Of a stretch of DNA of 64,000 bases, positions 22,462 through 32,900 are shown piece by piece. The notes beneath the pieces were generated by a model, which saw only the letters and a program-made list of their open reading frames with translations, was not told where the DNA came from and ran no database searches. Location of the stretch: NCBI GenBank assembly GCA_001599975.1, contig BCIO01000006.1, forward strand, positions 1,607,587-1,671,586, given 5' to 3'. The position numbers were made by a program, and so were the translations under genes. How positions within the stretch are numbered: position 1 is the stretch's first letter; every line of letters begins with the position of its first letter. The stretch comes from Cystobasidiopsis lactophilus (Eukaryota > Basidiomycota > Agaricostilbomycetes > Agaricostilbales > Chionosphaeraceae).

Positions 22462-23227
22462 GTCCTCTCCCTCTCTCGCATTTCTCTCTCGGCTTTCCCT
22501 ACTTCCGTCGACGCATATCGGTTTTCACCCCCAACCAAACATACGAAAACCTCCCTCCCGTTCTCTCTCAGTTTTTCTTTTAGAGTTTCAACCAACCCCA
22601 GCCCCAATCTTAAGCACCCAACACACAACCACCAAAAAATAATCTTTATAAGTTCTCAACCCTCGACCCTCGACCTCCGACTTCCCCCCTTGGCCTTCAA
22701 GAGTCTAGCTTGTTTTGGACCGATTTCCGTGGCTCTCCCCTTGATTTCTGCAAAGTCTCCCTCCCGTTTTCCGCTTCCCTTGAAATTTGAAATGTACAAT
22801 CGGCTGGGCGTTATCTTTTGGCTGCGGCCAACGACGGTGGCGACTCGGAAGAGGCGAAGGTGGCAAATCTGAAAGTTGTCAAGGTTGAGCTGACAACGCC
22901 ATTTGAGTCTGCTTGCTCTGCTTCGATGACTTTTGTCCCTCTAAAAACTCTTCTCATTTGAATCTGAAGGTGCATGGCGGATGATTGGGCTGGTCAGGCT
23001 CGAGCTGCTGCGGTTCATGGGCGAAGCGGCGACTGATTGAACACCGGACCTTTCTGCTATGGATGTTCTTCTGTGCTGTTCTTGCCCCAAGCAGCTACAT
23101 TCTATAGACCGATCATGCCTTCTCTCGCATCGATGTGCAGCGAGGCCACCCCGCAGAGGCTCAAGGTTCCAACGGCTTCGGACTTTCTTGACTGCCGCTG
23201 GATGGCTTTTGTCTTGACTCGACGACC
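22462..23227. other. Intergenic, pyrimidine-rich
   Basis: Strong C/T bias from about 22465 to 22790, with poly-pyrimidine and CAACC-rich sequence, then ordinary sequence up to the HNH-like gene. No protein family is recognisable in the open frames. Confidence 0.45.
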
Positions 23228-24518
23228 ATGGCTGCCAGCGAGGTGCAAGTACTGAGCATCTCAGAGATCAAAGCGAAGCTGGCCGAGCAAGAGGCTGCGC
23301 TTGTCCAGCGCATCCAGGCAACGGGACATGTTGTCACAGCGGACGGGCGTTTGCCCCGACGACATGACCTGGCTTGCTTGAGAAGGGTCGACTCTTACAT
23401 TGCGACCGACGTCGGCAACTTATTGGCAACTATCGAGCTCCTTGATGTCTCGATTTCTCTGCAACCAACTCCGTACTACACCGTCGAGCTCTATTCTCGC
23501 GCCCATGCAACCCACGAGAAGGGCATGGCGTCCATTGGCGAAGCTTTTATCGAGCTCGCGAATCGATGTAGGTTGACTTGTCGTCGTGCGCATCGTCGTG
23601 CTTACACCGATCGGCTAGATCTCTTGGCCGCGATGTGCACAGGTATTGGTCTTTCGCGCTTGACTGGTCATCTTCACCTTACAGTTTCTTGTTTTTCAGC
23701 GGATGAAACGTCGTCCGAAGTGACCATTAAAGATGAAGATTCGAGAGAGCCACCTGCCGAGCCATCGGTGAGCATATTCCCCGTCCTGAACGAAAGGAGT
23801 CCTCATCGCTGTGCGAAGGTTTACAAACGCGATCGCGCGACCTGTGTGGCTTCGCACCGGCCAGACATTGTCAGACGCCGTGCGCTGGGCATAAAAGGTC
23901 GCCCTACAGACAAAGGCCCGGCAACTTCGGTTGACGCCACTCATCTCCTTCCGCTTGGATGGCTTACTGATGGAACAGTGAGGCTATCATTCTGATTCCC
24001 CGGCCTTTCTGAATTTTCTCTACAGCTCAAGGCGCGAGAGTTCATTTGCGTCCTGTTACTGTTCGACTCGAGCTGGAGTGCTTCCGGCCTTCGACTCCAG
24101 ATGCTTTGGTCGAGCAACACCATGTGCCTTGGTCAAGACTTGCTCGGTCCATTTCGTGGCCTCTCGCTCTCGTTCAAGCATGGGGCAGTAAGGAGTCTCA
24201 GCGCCGATTGAGCATTCACGCTGCTGACTTTGTTTCGGCCTATAGGGCGGCGCCTACTCGGCCTTCTGGTTTGAGCCGAACTCTGACGATCCGATCCCGT
24301 ATGCAACGCCGCCAATTCGCCACACATTCCCTATGTTCCATCCAATCAACAGGAAAGCGATGGCGCTGCATTGGTCGTTCTGCAATTTGCAGCATATGCT
24401 TGGGTTGAAAGGCGAGGGGGAGGGCCAGAGTCTCAGTGTTCAAAGCTATCTCGATCATTCTAAGAGGGCAGAAGTGGAGCAGTGGTCATCGCAACTTACG
24501 AGCTTGGTCGCATACTGA
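23228..24518 (+). CDS. HNH-endonuclease-like protein of the fungal HNH_2 type, possibly degenerate
   Basis: Multi-exon. The N-terminal helical part is SEIKAKLAEQEAALVQRIQA. A nuclease-like core follows, with CVASHRPDIV, then GPATSVDATHLLPLG (comparable to the AAHLVPL strand with the first His), then SNTMCLGQDLLGPF (comparable to NGICLRxDLHxxFD), then AFWFEPNSDDPIPY. The C-terminal FHPINRKAMALHWSFCNLQH matches the helical tail of such proteins. In the canonical family the DLH motif supplies a metal-binding His; here the position reads DLL, so catalysis may be lost. Probable introns: about 23571-23618, 23652-23698, 23771-23818, 23980-24025 and 24189-24245. The biological role of this fungal family is not established. 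Convergent with the MYND gene. Confidence 0.55.
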
Positions 24519-24529
24519 AAAGAAGGCCG

Positions 24530-25874
24530 TCAGTCATGTTGGCAATGATCAAAGAAAAGCGAACGAACACGATTGTCACTAGCATTGTGTACTGCGTCTT
24601 GTTGCCTTGAAATCTTGATTGAAATAGGAAAGGTACTCTTCCCTAGGCAGCCCTCCTTTTCCTTCGGCGACAACGCACCTAGCCGTCTGCTTTAGGCCGC
24701 GAATTGGAGAGTGGATGAAATTGGGCGGGAAGGACGTTGTGCCCAGAGTAACAGCCTGGAAATCCCGATTAGAACCGATTAGAATTTCGAATGAGTTGCA
24801 ACTGAATTTGACGTTGACTTACAGACTCGCATTTTAGAGCCATGGTAACGAGGCCGCCTTCTCCGTTCATCTTGTGCGTGGGCACTCCGTCAGTGTAACC
24901 GTGGGTTTGGTGGTGCATTTCGATGGCAAGTCCAACAGGCTGCGCTTCTCCGTGTAATACTGTTCCGAGGCTGTCGAATGGAACCGTTTCGAATGACTGG
25001 ATGAGGAAAAGTGCGATAGGATCAAGTGCTAGAGGTGACATCTTGTCGAAGTACCAGGCGGATGAGAACGGCGGATCGGATGAGACCGTCGTCTGGCACT
25101 GGGTCGAAGCGCTCCCACAGGCGGAGAGCCTCCATACTGGCGCAGAGGAGGACAGTGTTGTAACGCTGGTAGAATGACACTAGTTGGCGTTGCAACGAAA
25201 CATGGGAAGGCCCAGGCCAGTTGGTCGGATACTGCAAGGCTGGGTCGAGCTCGGTCAACTGTGTTGCTTTGGGGCGGCAGTGCAGCTTGTGTTTAGGCCA
25301 GTGGAGACGGTGGCATTCGGAAGAGCAGTACAAGACTCCGAGGCATCGAGAGCACCACTTTTGAGGCCCGTAGTTAGTGAGAATTGAGAACGAGACGCGA
25401 AAGGCGTTTGAAGAGGGGGGAGCAGCGGCACTCACTTGGAACTGGCCTACTTCAAGCTCCGGCTCGCCGCACTGGTTGCACTGTACACCGTATCGAGTAT
25501 GAGAAGGCTGCCAACGAGCCAAAGACGCTTGGGCAACGTACAGTTGAACCCGTGCCAAAGTACATGCTCGTGGCAGGATGAGCGTTTATCACGCCGTTGC
25601 AGATAACTCGATGCCTTGTTTTCCAATCTAGCCTTTGACAAGACGCGTCGCAGTAGTGCTGGGACCGAAATGAGCCATTTTGGAGGAAGTGATGCTGTAG
25701 CTCTGAACCCACACAGGCCAGACACTTGGCGCAACTCTTCATCTTCTGCTCGCCTTCTGGTTTAAAACACGCAGGATAGCAGCACTGTAGGCGCTTTTAA
25801 GCAAGTTCATTTGCGACGCGTCGAAAGCCGAGACGCACTCGGCGGGGCTCGGAGTCTTGAGGCAGGTGGCACAT
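24530..25874 (-). CDS. Protein with two MYND-type zinc fingers
   Basis: I propose a start at 25874 (MCHLPQDSEPRR), then after an intron with a GTGCGT donor the first finger: CCYPACFKPEGEQKM, then SCAKCLAC, ending HYCDASCQRLDWKTRHRVIC. A second cluster follows with QCNQCGEPELEVGQF and, after an intron, WCSRCLGVLYCSSECHRLHW and KHKLHC. Both have the C-x2-C / C-x3-C / H-x3-C spacing of MYND fingers, which mediate protein contacts with proline-rich motifs. The C-terminal half is helical with no domain I can name: VSLQRQLVSFYQRYN, then SFETVPFDSLGTVLHGEAQP and MALKCES. The last exons (AVTLGTTSFPPNFIHSP, then ending HCQHD) are inferred from splice sites. Similar MYND proteins form large families in basidiomycetes. 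Confidence 0.72.
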
Positions 25875-26150
25875 TGGGCGTCAATCGGAAAGAATGGGCA
25901 CACAGAGCACGCAAAAGGGAAGCCAAAAGAGCAGACTGCTTGTCACGGTCCAAGAGCAAGAGATTGGCGAAGGAGGCGCGTCCTTGTTTTCTCCGAGGAG
26001 CGGAAGCCATGTGCGGAACTCGAAGCGGTTCGACCGTCCGAGCATAGCGGTGGAGCGACGTGTGGTTCAGATGTGGCAAATTGGCCTGCCCTGGCATACT
26101 CCTAGAGGTGTGATAGCGCTAGTTCGATTGCAGCAGCACTTTGATCAGGA

Positions 26151-27531
26151 TCACTCGGGCGATGCGACCTTGACCAAAATCTTCCCGTGTGCCCGGTGAG
26201 ATGCCAAGTGCCCATATGCCTTTGGAGCATCCTCGAAAGCGTAAGTGGAGTCAATGACCGCCCGAAACATTCCTGAGCAAATCACTGCCCGTGAGCAGAA
26301 GTCGGACAGAGCATCAATGGCAGCCAGCACGCACCTTCGCTCATCATTCGTGATATCTTTCCCATACGCTCAGGGGTCGGTCGCACAAAGCCAAGCGTGC
26401 CATACGGCGTCCGGACGCCACCAAGCCAGACCGGAAGTAACAGCGCAACCAGGCGGTTCCACATGGATGCAATAGCCCCCTTTAAGCCACTTATACTGAA
26501 CATGGCGTCAGTTAGAATGGCCCAAATATTTCGACGACCAAGAACTCACTTGCTGCCGACATTGATGTAGGCGGCGCCGCCTGGTGAAAGGAAAGAATTC
26601 GAGTGGTTGTAGAGGGCCATTTCGCCAACAGTCTACTGTGGGAGCTCCAGTGACACGTCATAGAAAAAGAGACAGGGAATGCATTCACATCAATAACGAC
26701 ATCCAGCGCATCCGGTCCATCAGCTGGAAATTTGACGGCGAGCTGCTGATGGAGGGGCAAACGAGTGTAATCGATCGTCTCTGTAGGCTTGAGAGAAATG
26801 ACGAGAGTTTCCGACTGTAGATTATACGAGGTTCAGATGGTATCGACAGGCGGTCCAAGATGTGACGGACCCTAGGTGAGCATGTGGCAACTACGAAAGC
26901 TCCTTTGGCCAAAGCGAGCTGGACTGCCGCTGTGCCGACTCCACCACCAGCTCCATTGACAAGGACTCTGCTGCCGCTTTTGACGTTGGCCTTCTCCAGC
27001 ATTTGCAGGGCTGTTTGGGTAGCGAGTCCGCCGCATGCGGCTTGATCGAAAGGCACATTGTCCGCTTTGCGCGTCACCATTTGCGGACTCGTTAGAATGT
27101 ACTCGGAAAGAGCACCTCGGCCGGTCTTTGCCACGACTGTAGCTGGAACAAACCCTTGCACCGCTGTTCCAACGAGAAATTCGGCATCCCCAGACTCCTC
27201 GACCACGCCGGAGAAGTCCGAGCCAGGTACCACTTGTTTTGCTCGTAGAAAAGGAGGGAGTAGAGCCTGAGAGTGCCTGTGGTTGAGCTCGCGAGCGCCG
27301 ATGCCTCGCAAAGGTGATCCGCTCGCTCACCATCAATTTGTAATCGACTGGGTTCAGGCCAGCGTAGTACACCTTGCACACCCCTCAGAAGTCACATTCA
27401 TAGCAACAAAGCACCACAGTCACCTTGACCAACAAAGAACCCGAAGCTGTAAGGCGAGGTTTGGGCAGGTCTTCAACCAGGCGGAGGACTTCCGCTGGAG
27501 TCCCTCTGCGCTCATAAACCCAGCTTTTCAT
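26151..27531 (-). CDS. Medium-chain dehydrogenase/reductase, quinone-oxidoreductase-like
   Basis: Multi-exon minus-strand gene. It starts MKSWVYERRGTPAEVLRLVE, then YYAGLNPVDYKLM, the GroES-like domain PGSDFSGVVEESG and GALSEYILTSPQMV, then the Rossmann segment SRVLVNGAGGGVGTAAVQLA with the GxGxxG-type loop. Later parts are ALDVVIDVN, GGAAYINVGS, WLGGVRTPYGTLGFVRPTPE, and the end GKILVKVASPE. No structural or catalytic zinc Cys set is seen, so it is a zinc-independent NADPH-dependent enzyme of the zeta-crystallin/RTN4IP1-like group. Start chosen by the in-frame ATG and a good GT donor after SGSLLVK. It lies tail-to-head with an esterase gene on the same strand, which may indicate related detoxification or lipid metabolism. 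Confidence 0.85.
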
Positions 27532-27715
27532 CTACGCGTAGGTCCAGAAAGTGTAATTAAAGATTTGAAATGTCCTTGAGCTACCAGATTCGACGTTCAG
27601 TCTCAACCCTCGAAGAGAGCAATGACGTTCATTTCACGTGCGTTCAAGAAAACGTCTTTCTGCAGCTTTCTGTCATGCTATTTGCCCACAATGTCACGTC
27701 TTACTATCAAGCAGG

Positions 27716-28889
27716 TCAAAGAAACCACGTCTTAAGCTGCTCGACTGCCAGAGTGCGCCCGGCCTTTGCGGCTCCCGTGTCCTTGAGAGGATCGAGTAAC
27801 AAGAAGTCATGTATGATGCCACCAAATCGAACACTGACAACCAACTCAGTATTGCCAGAGTATTGTACAGGTGGATAAAGAGACCTCACCTTGTCACTTC
27901 AACCCCAGCGTCCCTCAGCTTTTCGGCGAAGGCTTCGGCGTGGTCGCGAAGCACGTCGGCTCCGGCAGTAATGATAAGTGCTGGAGGCGCTTTGGATAAG
28001 GCGTCTTTACTCGCTCGTAGCGGAGAAATTCGAGGGTTGTCCGGGGTAGCACCCACGCCACTGGTGTACTGCTCGAAAAACCTGCACCGAAAGGAACATC
28101 AATGTGGCCTAAGGCACTCTTTCTATAGTCAACAAGAGAACAAAAAACGAACCATTTCATGCCATCTCGAGCAAGAAAGTAACCCGAGGCAAATTCGTTG
28201 TACGAGTCAGAGTCGAAGGAGAAGTCGCACACTGGGTAAAATAAGATCTGGCCCAGCAAGCGCTCCTTTTGAGCCTTCAGGGATGTGATGGCAGTCATGT
28301 TGCCTCCGACTGAATCTCCAGCGATAGCGATCTTTTTGCCATCTCTTCAAGTTTGCTTCAGATTTGACGTTTCATAATAAGGGGCGGAGACGGCGGAGAC
28401 TCACACATTATACTTGTCAGCATTCCGCTCAATAAATTCCAGCGTCTCCCAAGATTGATCCAGCGCAGTAGGGAACCTTGCTTCAGGCGACAGCGTATAG
28501 TCGACAGCGAACACGGCAGCCCCGGCGCCTTTCGAAATCTCTCCCAACAAGCGACCGAAAGCGTCTGGGCTGCCAAACACCCAACCACCTCCATGGATGT
28601 AAAGCAAAACTGGAAGCTTTTCCACAGCCTTGGCTTTGGGCTTGATCAGTTTAACGCGGTGACTTTTGAACTGAATCCACTCGGTCACGATGCCGTCCGA
28701 ATAGGCGAGCGACTCTTTCTGGACATCGTTGAAGATTTTGCGACCTTCGGCTGGAGCGAGCTCGAACAGGAAGGGAGGCTTTGCGGTTGCACTGTTTGGG
28801 CAAACTGGGTAATCAGGATGGTCCCTCTAACTCTGTGGCAGCGCTGACTTCGCGAATTCCCGGGCAGCAGGCTCCAACACAGGAACCAT
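27716..28889 (-). CDS. Alpha/beta-hydrolase esterase/lipase, hormone-sensitive-lipase family
   Basis: Multi-exon minus-strand gene. Proposed start MVPVLEPAAREFAKSALPQ, intron, then PPFLFELAPAEGRKIFNDVQ. Domain order: oxyanion motif LLYIHGGGWVFGSP; FAVDYTLSPEARFP; nucleophile elbow AIAGDSVGGNM (GxSxG); acid residue in ITAGADVLRDHAEAFA; and the catalytic His in FGGIIHDFLLLDP on the last exon. The end is LKTWFL. The HGGGW plus GDSxGG pair defines the HSL (group IV) esterases acting on short- to medium-chain esters. No signal peptide is evident, so it is likely intracellular. The final intron places the His after a phase change near 27890-27855. Confidence 0.87.
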
Positions 28890-29945
28890 ATTAAATATGA
28901 GACTTTAAGAGAGCCTTGTAGGTGTCTATAGGTCGTCCAGTCGAGAAGATTGGCACGCCACTTGGGCCGAGGTTGGACCGGATGACGCAATGTGCGGCCT
29001 CTATTCTGGCAGTTGTGGGCGCGAGACAGACCTAGAGGACGGCCAGTCACGGGCAAGGCTTTGGGCAGGCAGAGGCGCAGAGGCATTTGGCCGGGTGACG
29101 GGGTGCAACGCCGTCGAGTCTGTTGTGCTCGAACCAGCAGCATCCCGGCCGGACAGCACGATTCCGAGGGCATCCAACAAGCTCGTAAGCACCGTCTGAG
29201 CAGGGCAAACGAGGGCAAATGGGCAGCAGCAGGCGCCAGGATTGGCGGGAGCGAGCGAGAGGAGTCGAGCGGCAAATGCAGAGAAGCCAGAACAGGCGGT
29301 AAGCGGTCGGCGCTGTACGGGCTCGCTGCTGTACGTGTGTGGCCAGAAGAAGAACATCCGGTGCTGTTGCACGCATTCAATCGAGACCGAGCCTTGCCGA
29401 TGGCCTTCCACAGTCCTTCCACTCGCTTCAGACGGCGCCAAACAATAAGCAGTTCTCAACCCACTCGCTTCCCATCCTCCCAGCAGGCCTCCCTTGTCTT
29501 GAGATCACATGAATTCGTACATCATAATGAGCAAACCCCATCAGGCAATTGAGCTAGCGACCACTTTTAGCGCATGGACTGAGCAGACGAGCGGGCTGAG
29601 CGGACTCTGAGCAGCGTCGACGAAACCGCTTCGCTTCAACGCGATGCTCTTTCCAGTATACCCTGTCGACATACTTGATATCTGTTTGTAGAGCCTGGAG
29701 CTGGGAGGCATGAACGCGACTGTTGGCTTCCCGGGGCTCGGGATGGAGCACCCGCTCAGGCGGGCGCTGACCTTTCCCAATGGATCTGTCTCTGGACTGT
29801 CAGTTTGAGCTTTATTGAAGTCAATGGGTTGCATCGTTGACATCAGGGGTGCCACTAAAGCAATTGGCTGTTCTTGGTGAGCTCCTTTCTCTTGACAAGC
29901 TCGAAAGCCCGAAAAGGCGCTGACAGTGCTCTGGCTTAGGTCGAG
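28890..29945. other. Unassigned 1.06-kb region with overlapping open frames
   Basis: This lies between the divergent esterase and CSF1 starts. A plus-strand frame (28992-29552, Arg-rich) overlaps minus-strand frames (29001-29459 and 29541-29978). None shows a domain, and the compositions look like frame shadows of GC-rich non-coding DNA. It must contain both promoters. Confidence 0.4.
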
Positions 29946-32900
29946 ATGGTCACCGTTCTCGTAGCAACGTAGGTACAAATCTCACAGTACCTAGTCACCA
30001 GCTCAGTAGCGGCTGCCCATCAGAATTTTCTATCTGTTCTACTTGAACCGGATCCTGGGCTTCCTATTTGCGACCACTGCCAACATATTTCTCTGGCGGT
30101 CCTCTGACTCTTACTTTGAATGCGGCAGCGTCCAGTTCTCGCCGTTGGGAGGGCGGATCCTGTTCAAGGACTTGCGCTACTACTCGCGCAATCAGTCGCT
30201 CCGCGCGCTGACCGGCACCATGACTTTGCGGTATTGGTTCTGGCGCGTCCGAGCGACCGACGACCTCCAGCGCGACGACACGTCCCAGCCTTGCCGCATC
30301 GACATCCGCCTCACGGGCGTTGAGTGGTTCTTGTACAACCGGTCGCCCATCTACGACGACATCCTCCAGCGCTTCGGCCATCTCTCCCCTGCGGAAGCAA
30401 AACTGGCCAGGTCCAGCTCGAAAGTGGCCGATAAAGACAAGTGGAAGCCCAACTCGATCGACTGGCTCCTCGAAGTCTTGCCCATCGACATCCACATCAA
30501 GACCGGCTCCATCTCCCTCGGCAACCGCGCCACCCGCATGCTTCTTATCGTTGGATTCAGCGAGTGTGACGGTACTTACGGCGCGGTCAGCTCCCGGAGC
30601 AAGCTGGATCGCTATAAGCAGGTCTTCCTGTTCTCGTTTAAGCAAGTGAAAGCCGTGTTTCGGACCAACATGGACTACGAGGGGCGCATGGTGGACTACG
30701 GCAAAAGGCTCATTGGCGTGCTGGAGGACAATCAGTCAGTTGCTTTACCCCTTTTCGGCGCCCGCTCGACTCGCGCTGGAGTCTAAAAATTGGACAGGAT
30801 GTTTCGGGACAAATATCAATCACCCACTTGGGCAAGTGTGGCGACCATCAAAGGCTTCAGGGAGATGCTGCAGCTGGTGTACAAGAACCGGATTCGGACG
30901 CTCCTCAAAAGCATGCCGACCGTCACCAAGCGCAAGCAGTGGGTCGGCCTGGCCCGGTACACCGAGAACACGCCCTCTCAGAGCGAACGGGATCCAAGAG
31001 AGTACGCCAAATTGGCCACTTTGCTCGAAACGCCCCTCCTCGAGCTCAGCTACCACGCCGACACGGTTGGCAAGGTCCCGCTGCCCAGCTCACCTTTCGC
31101 CCAGACAGTCAAATCGCCCAACCCCAACGCTGATATTGACGTTTTTGATGTGGGAAATGGGGATCTACCGCCAGAGTGGGGGGTGGATGTGACCATCTTC
31201 GGCGGGCAGATCAACTATGGGCCTTGGACTGAGCGGCAGCGGGCGTCGCTGATGAGCGTCTTCACGCCGGCCACCTTCTTCGACCAGGACGAGACGCCAA
31301 AGCTCCTCCCTGGTGACCAACGTCTGCACACCGACCTAAAAATTTTGGTCATGCTTGGCAAGGAAACAGCGATCCGGATCCCGACGCGGGAAGATAGTAA
31401 GGATTGGCGCTACATCGACTCGCCCTTTGGGAGACGGCCGTTTGGGTGGTTTGACATCATACTCGGCGAGAACTCGTCTTTCAAGCTTACCGTGCCCGCC
31501 ATCTTCTCGCCCACTGGCTACACCACCTTGCTCGAAATGCACGCCTTCGATGTGGCCATCAACACTTCGGTCAATTACTCGCAGTTCCTCGTCGCCCGGT
31601 CTATGTCGGTCACCGGTCGCATCCGCAACCCGCTGGAGTGGATGGCGCCTCGAAATTGGGACTTCAGCATCGACCTTAAGGCGCCGCGCATCTCCCTCCT
31701 TCGGGACCACACCATCCTCATTGCCGATGTCATCAAGGACTTCATGGATAGCGATGCCCAGTTCGACACGCCCATCGAAGAGTCGGAGCGCGCTTCCCAC
31801 TTTGTGCCGTTCACCTACACCTTCTCCCTCAATTTGCGCGACTACCTGCTCGAGCTCTACTTGAACGAGGGCAACATCATCAACAACCCAAGCGAGCCCA
31901 TGGACAACACCCTCTTCGGTATTTCCGGCCTGGCCGCTCACAGCACAATCCGGGTCCCGGTTCCAGTCTTCAATGCGCCCACTTCGACCGTGTACTTTGA
32001 CGTTTCGGCCGACGACGTCGAGACGTCCATGTCGTTTCCCTCTTGGGACACGCACTACGCCTTTTGTCCCGACACCCATTTTGGAAACGTCAAAGCGCTC
32101 GACCTCCACGGCTCGTATCTCACTCACGCAAAGCCCGACCCGAGCAACATGGAGGTGCTAGAGCTGGCTGCTCGCCTTTCCAGCGTTCGTCTAACCGCTT
32201 TCGGCCACATCATCAAGCACCTGATCGACTTGCGCGATCTGTACTTTGGCACCTTCACCCACTTTCAGACTTTGGACGAGTACCGCCAAAAGGCCAAACT
32301 GCATCAGCTCGGTGACCCAATCGAGCAAAAGTGGCGAGCCAAAGAAGCTGCCGGCATGACTGTGGCGGACAACTTCGAAGTGAAGCTGGAGATGGAGGTC
32401 TTTGAGAGCGTCGTGCTCATGCCGCAAGGTTCGAAGCCGTCTGCTTTCAGCCCCCCTTTCTGAGCTTAAAATTTTCCACTCAATTAGAACTGTATACATC
32501 GACGGCGGCAGTGGTGCTCAAACTCCCAGAGATTCAAGTGCACTTGCGCAATCATGACCACTTCATGTAGGCTCTCGGTTTTGATTGTTTGTCGATCACA
32601 GATTGGCTGATCTACGCAAAAGGGACCTTGGCGTGGCTGTGGATCCCATCACCATCTTGGCGACGGACGATGTGACAGCGAGTCTGGCGAATGGGTTCGA
32701 AGCAGCGGCTGCTGCTGCGACCTCCTCTCTCCGGCTGAACGGTCTCGACGTCTCTGCGCATCGTCTGTTCGGTCCACGGCCGCGAGCTTCGACCTACCTT
32801 TGCATCTGGGAGCTGTCAGCCGGACAAGTGACGGGCAGTGCAGACATCAATTTTTTCTCCGCCTTGGCAAGAGCGGGCCAGTCGTTCGGCTTCGGACTCT

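Noticed and set aside
28992-29552. 186-codon plus-strand frame as a gene
   Set aside because: Arg/Gly-rich composition without domain, overlapped by equally long minus-strand frames, and sited where two divergent promoters are needed.
29541-29978. 145-codon minus-strand frame as a gene
   Set aside because: It overlaps the CSF1 first exon and start, and has no recognisable features.
31336-32127. Long minus-strand frame inside CSF1
   Set aside because: Antisense shadow of a clearly conserved coding exon.
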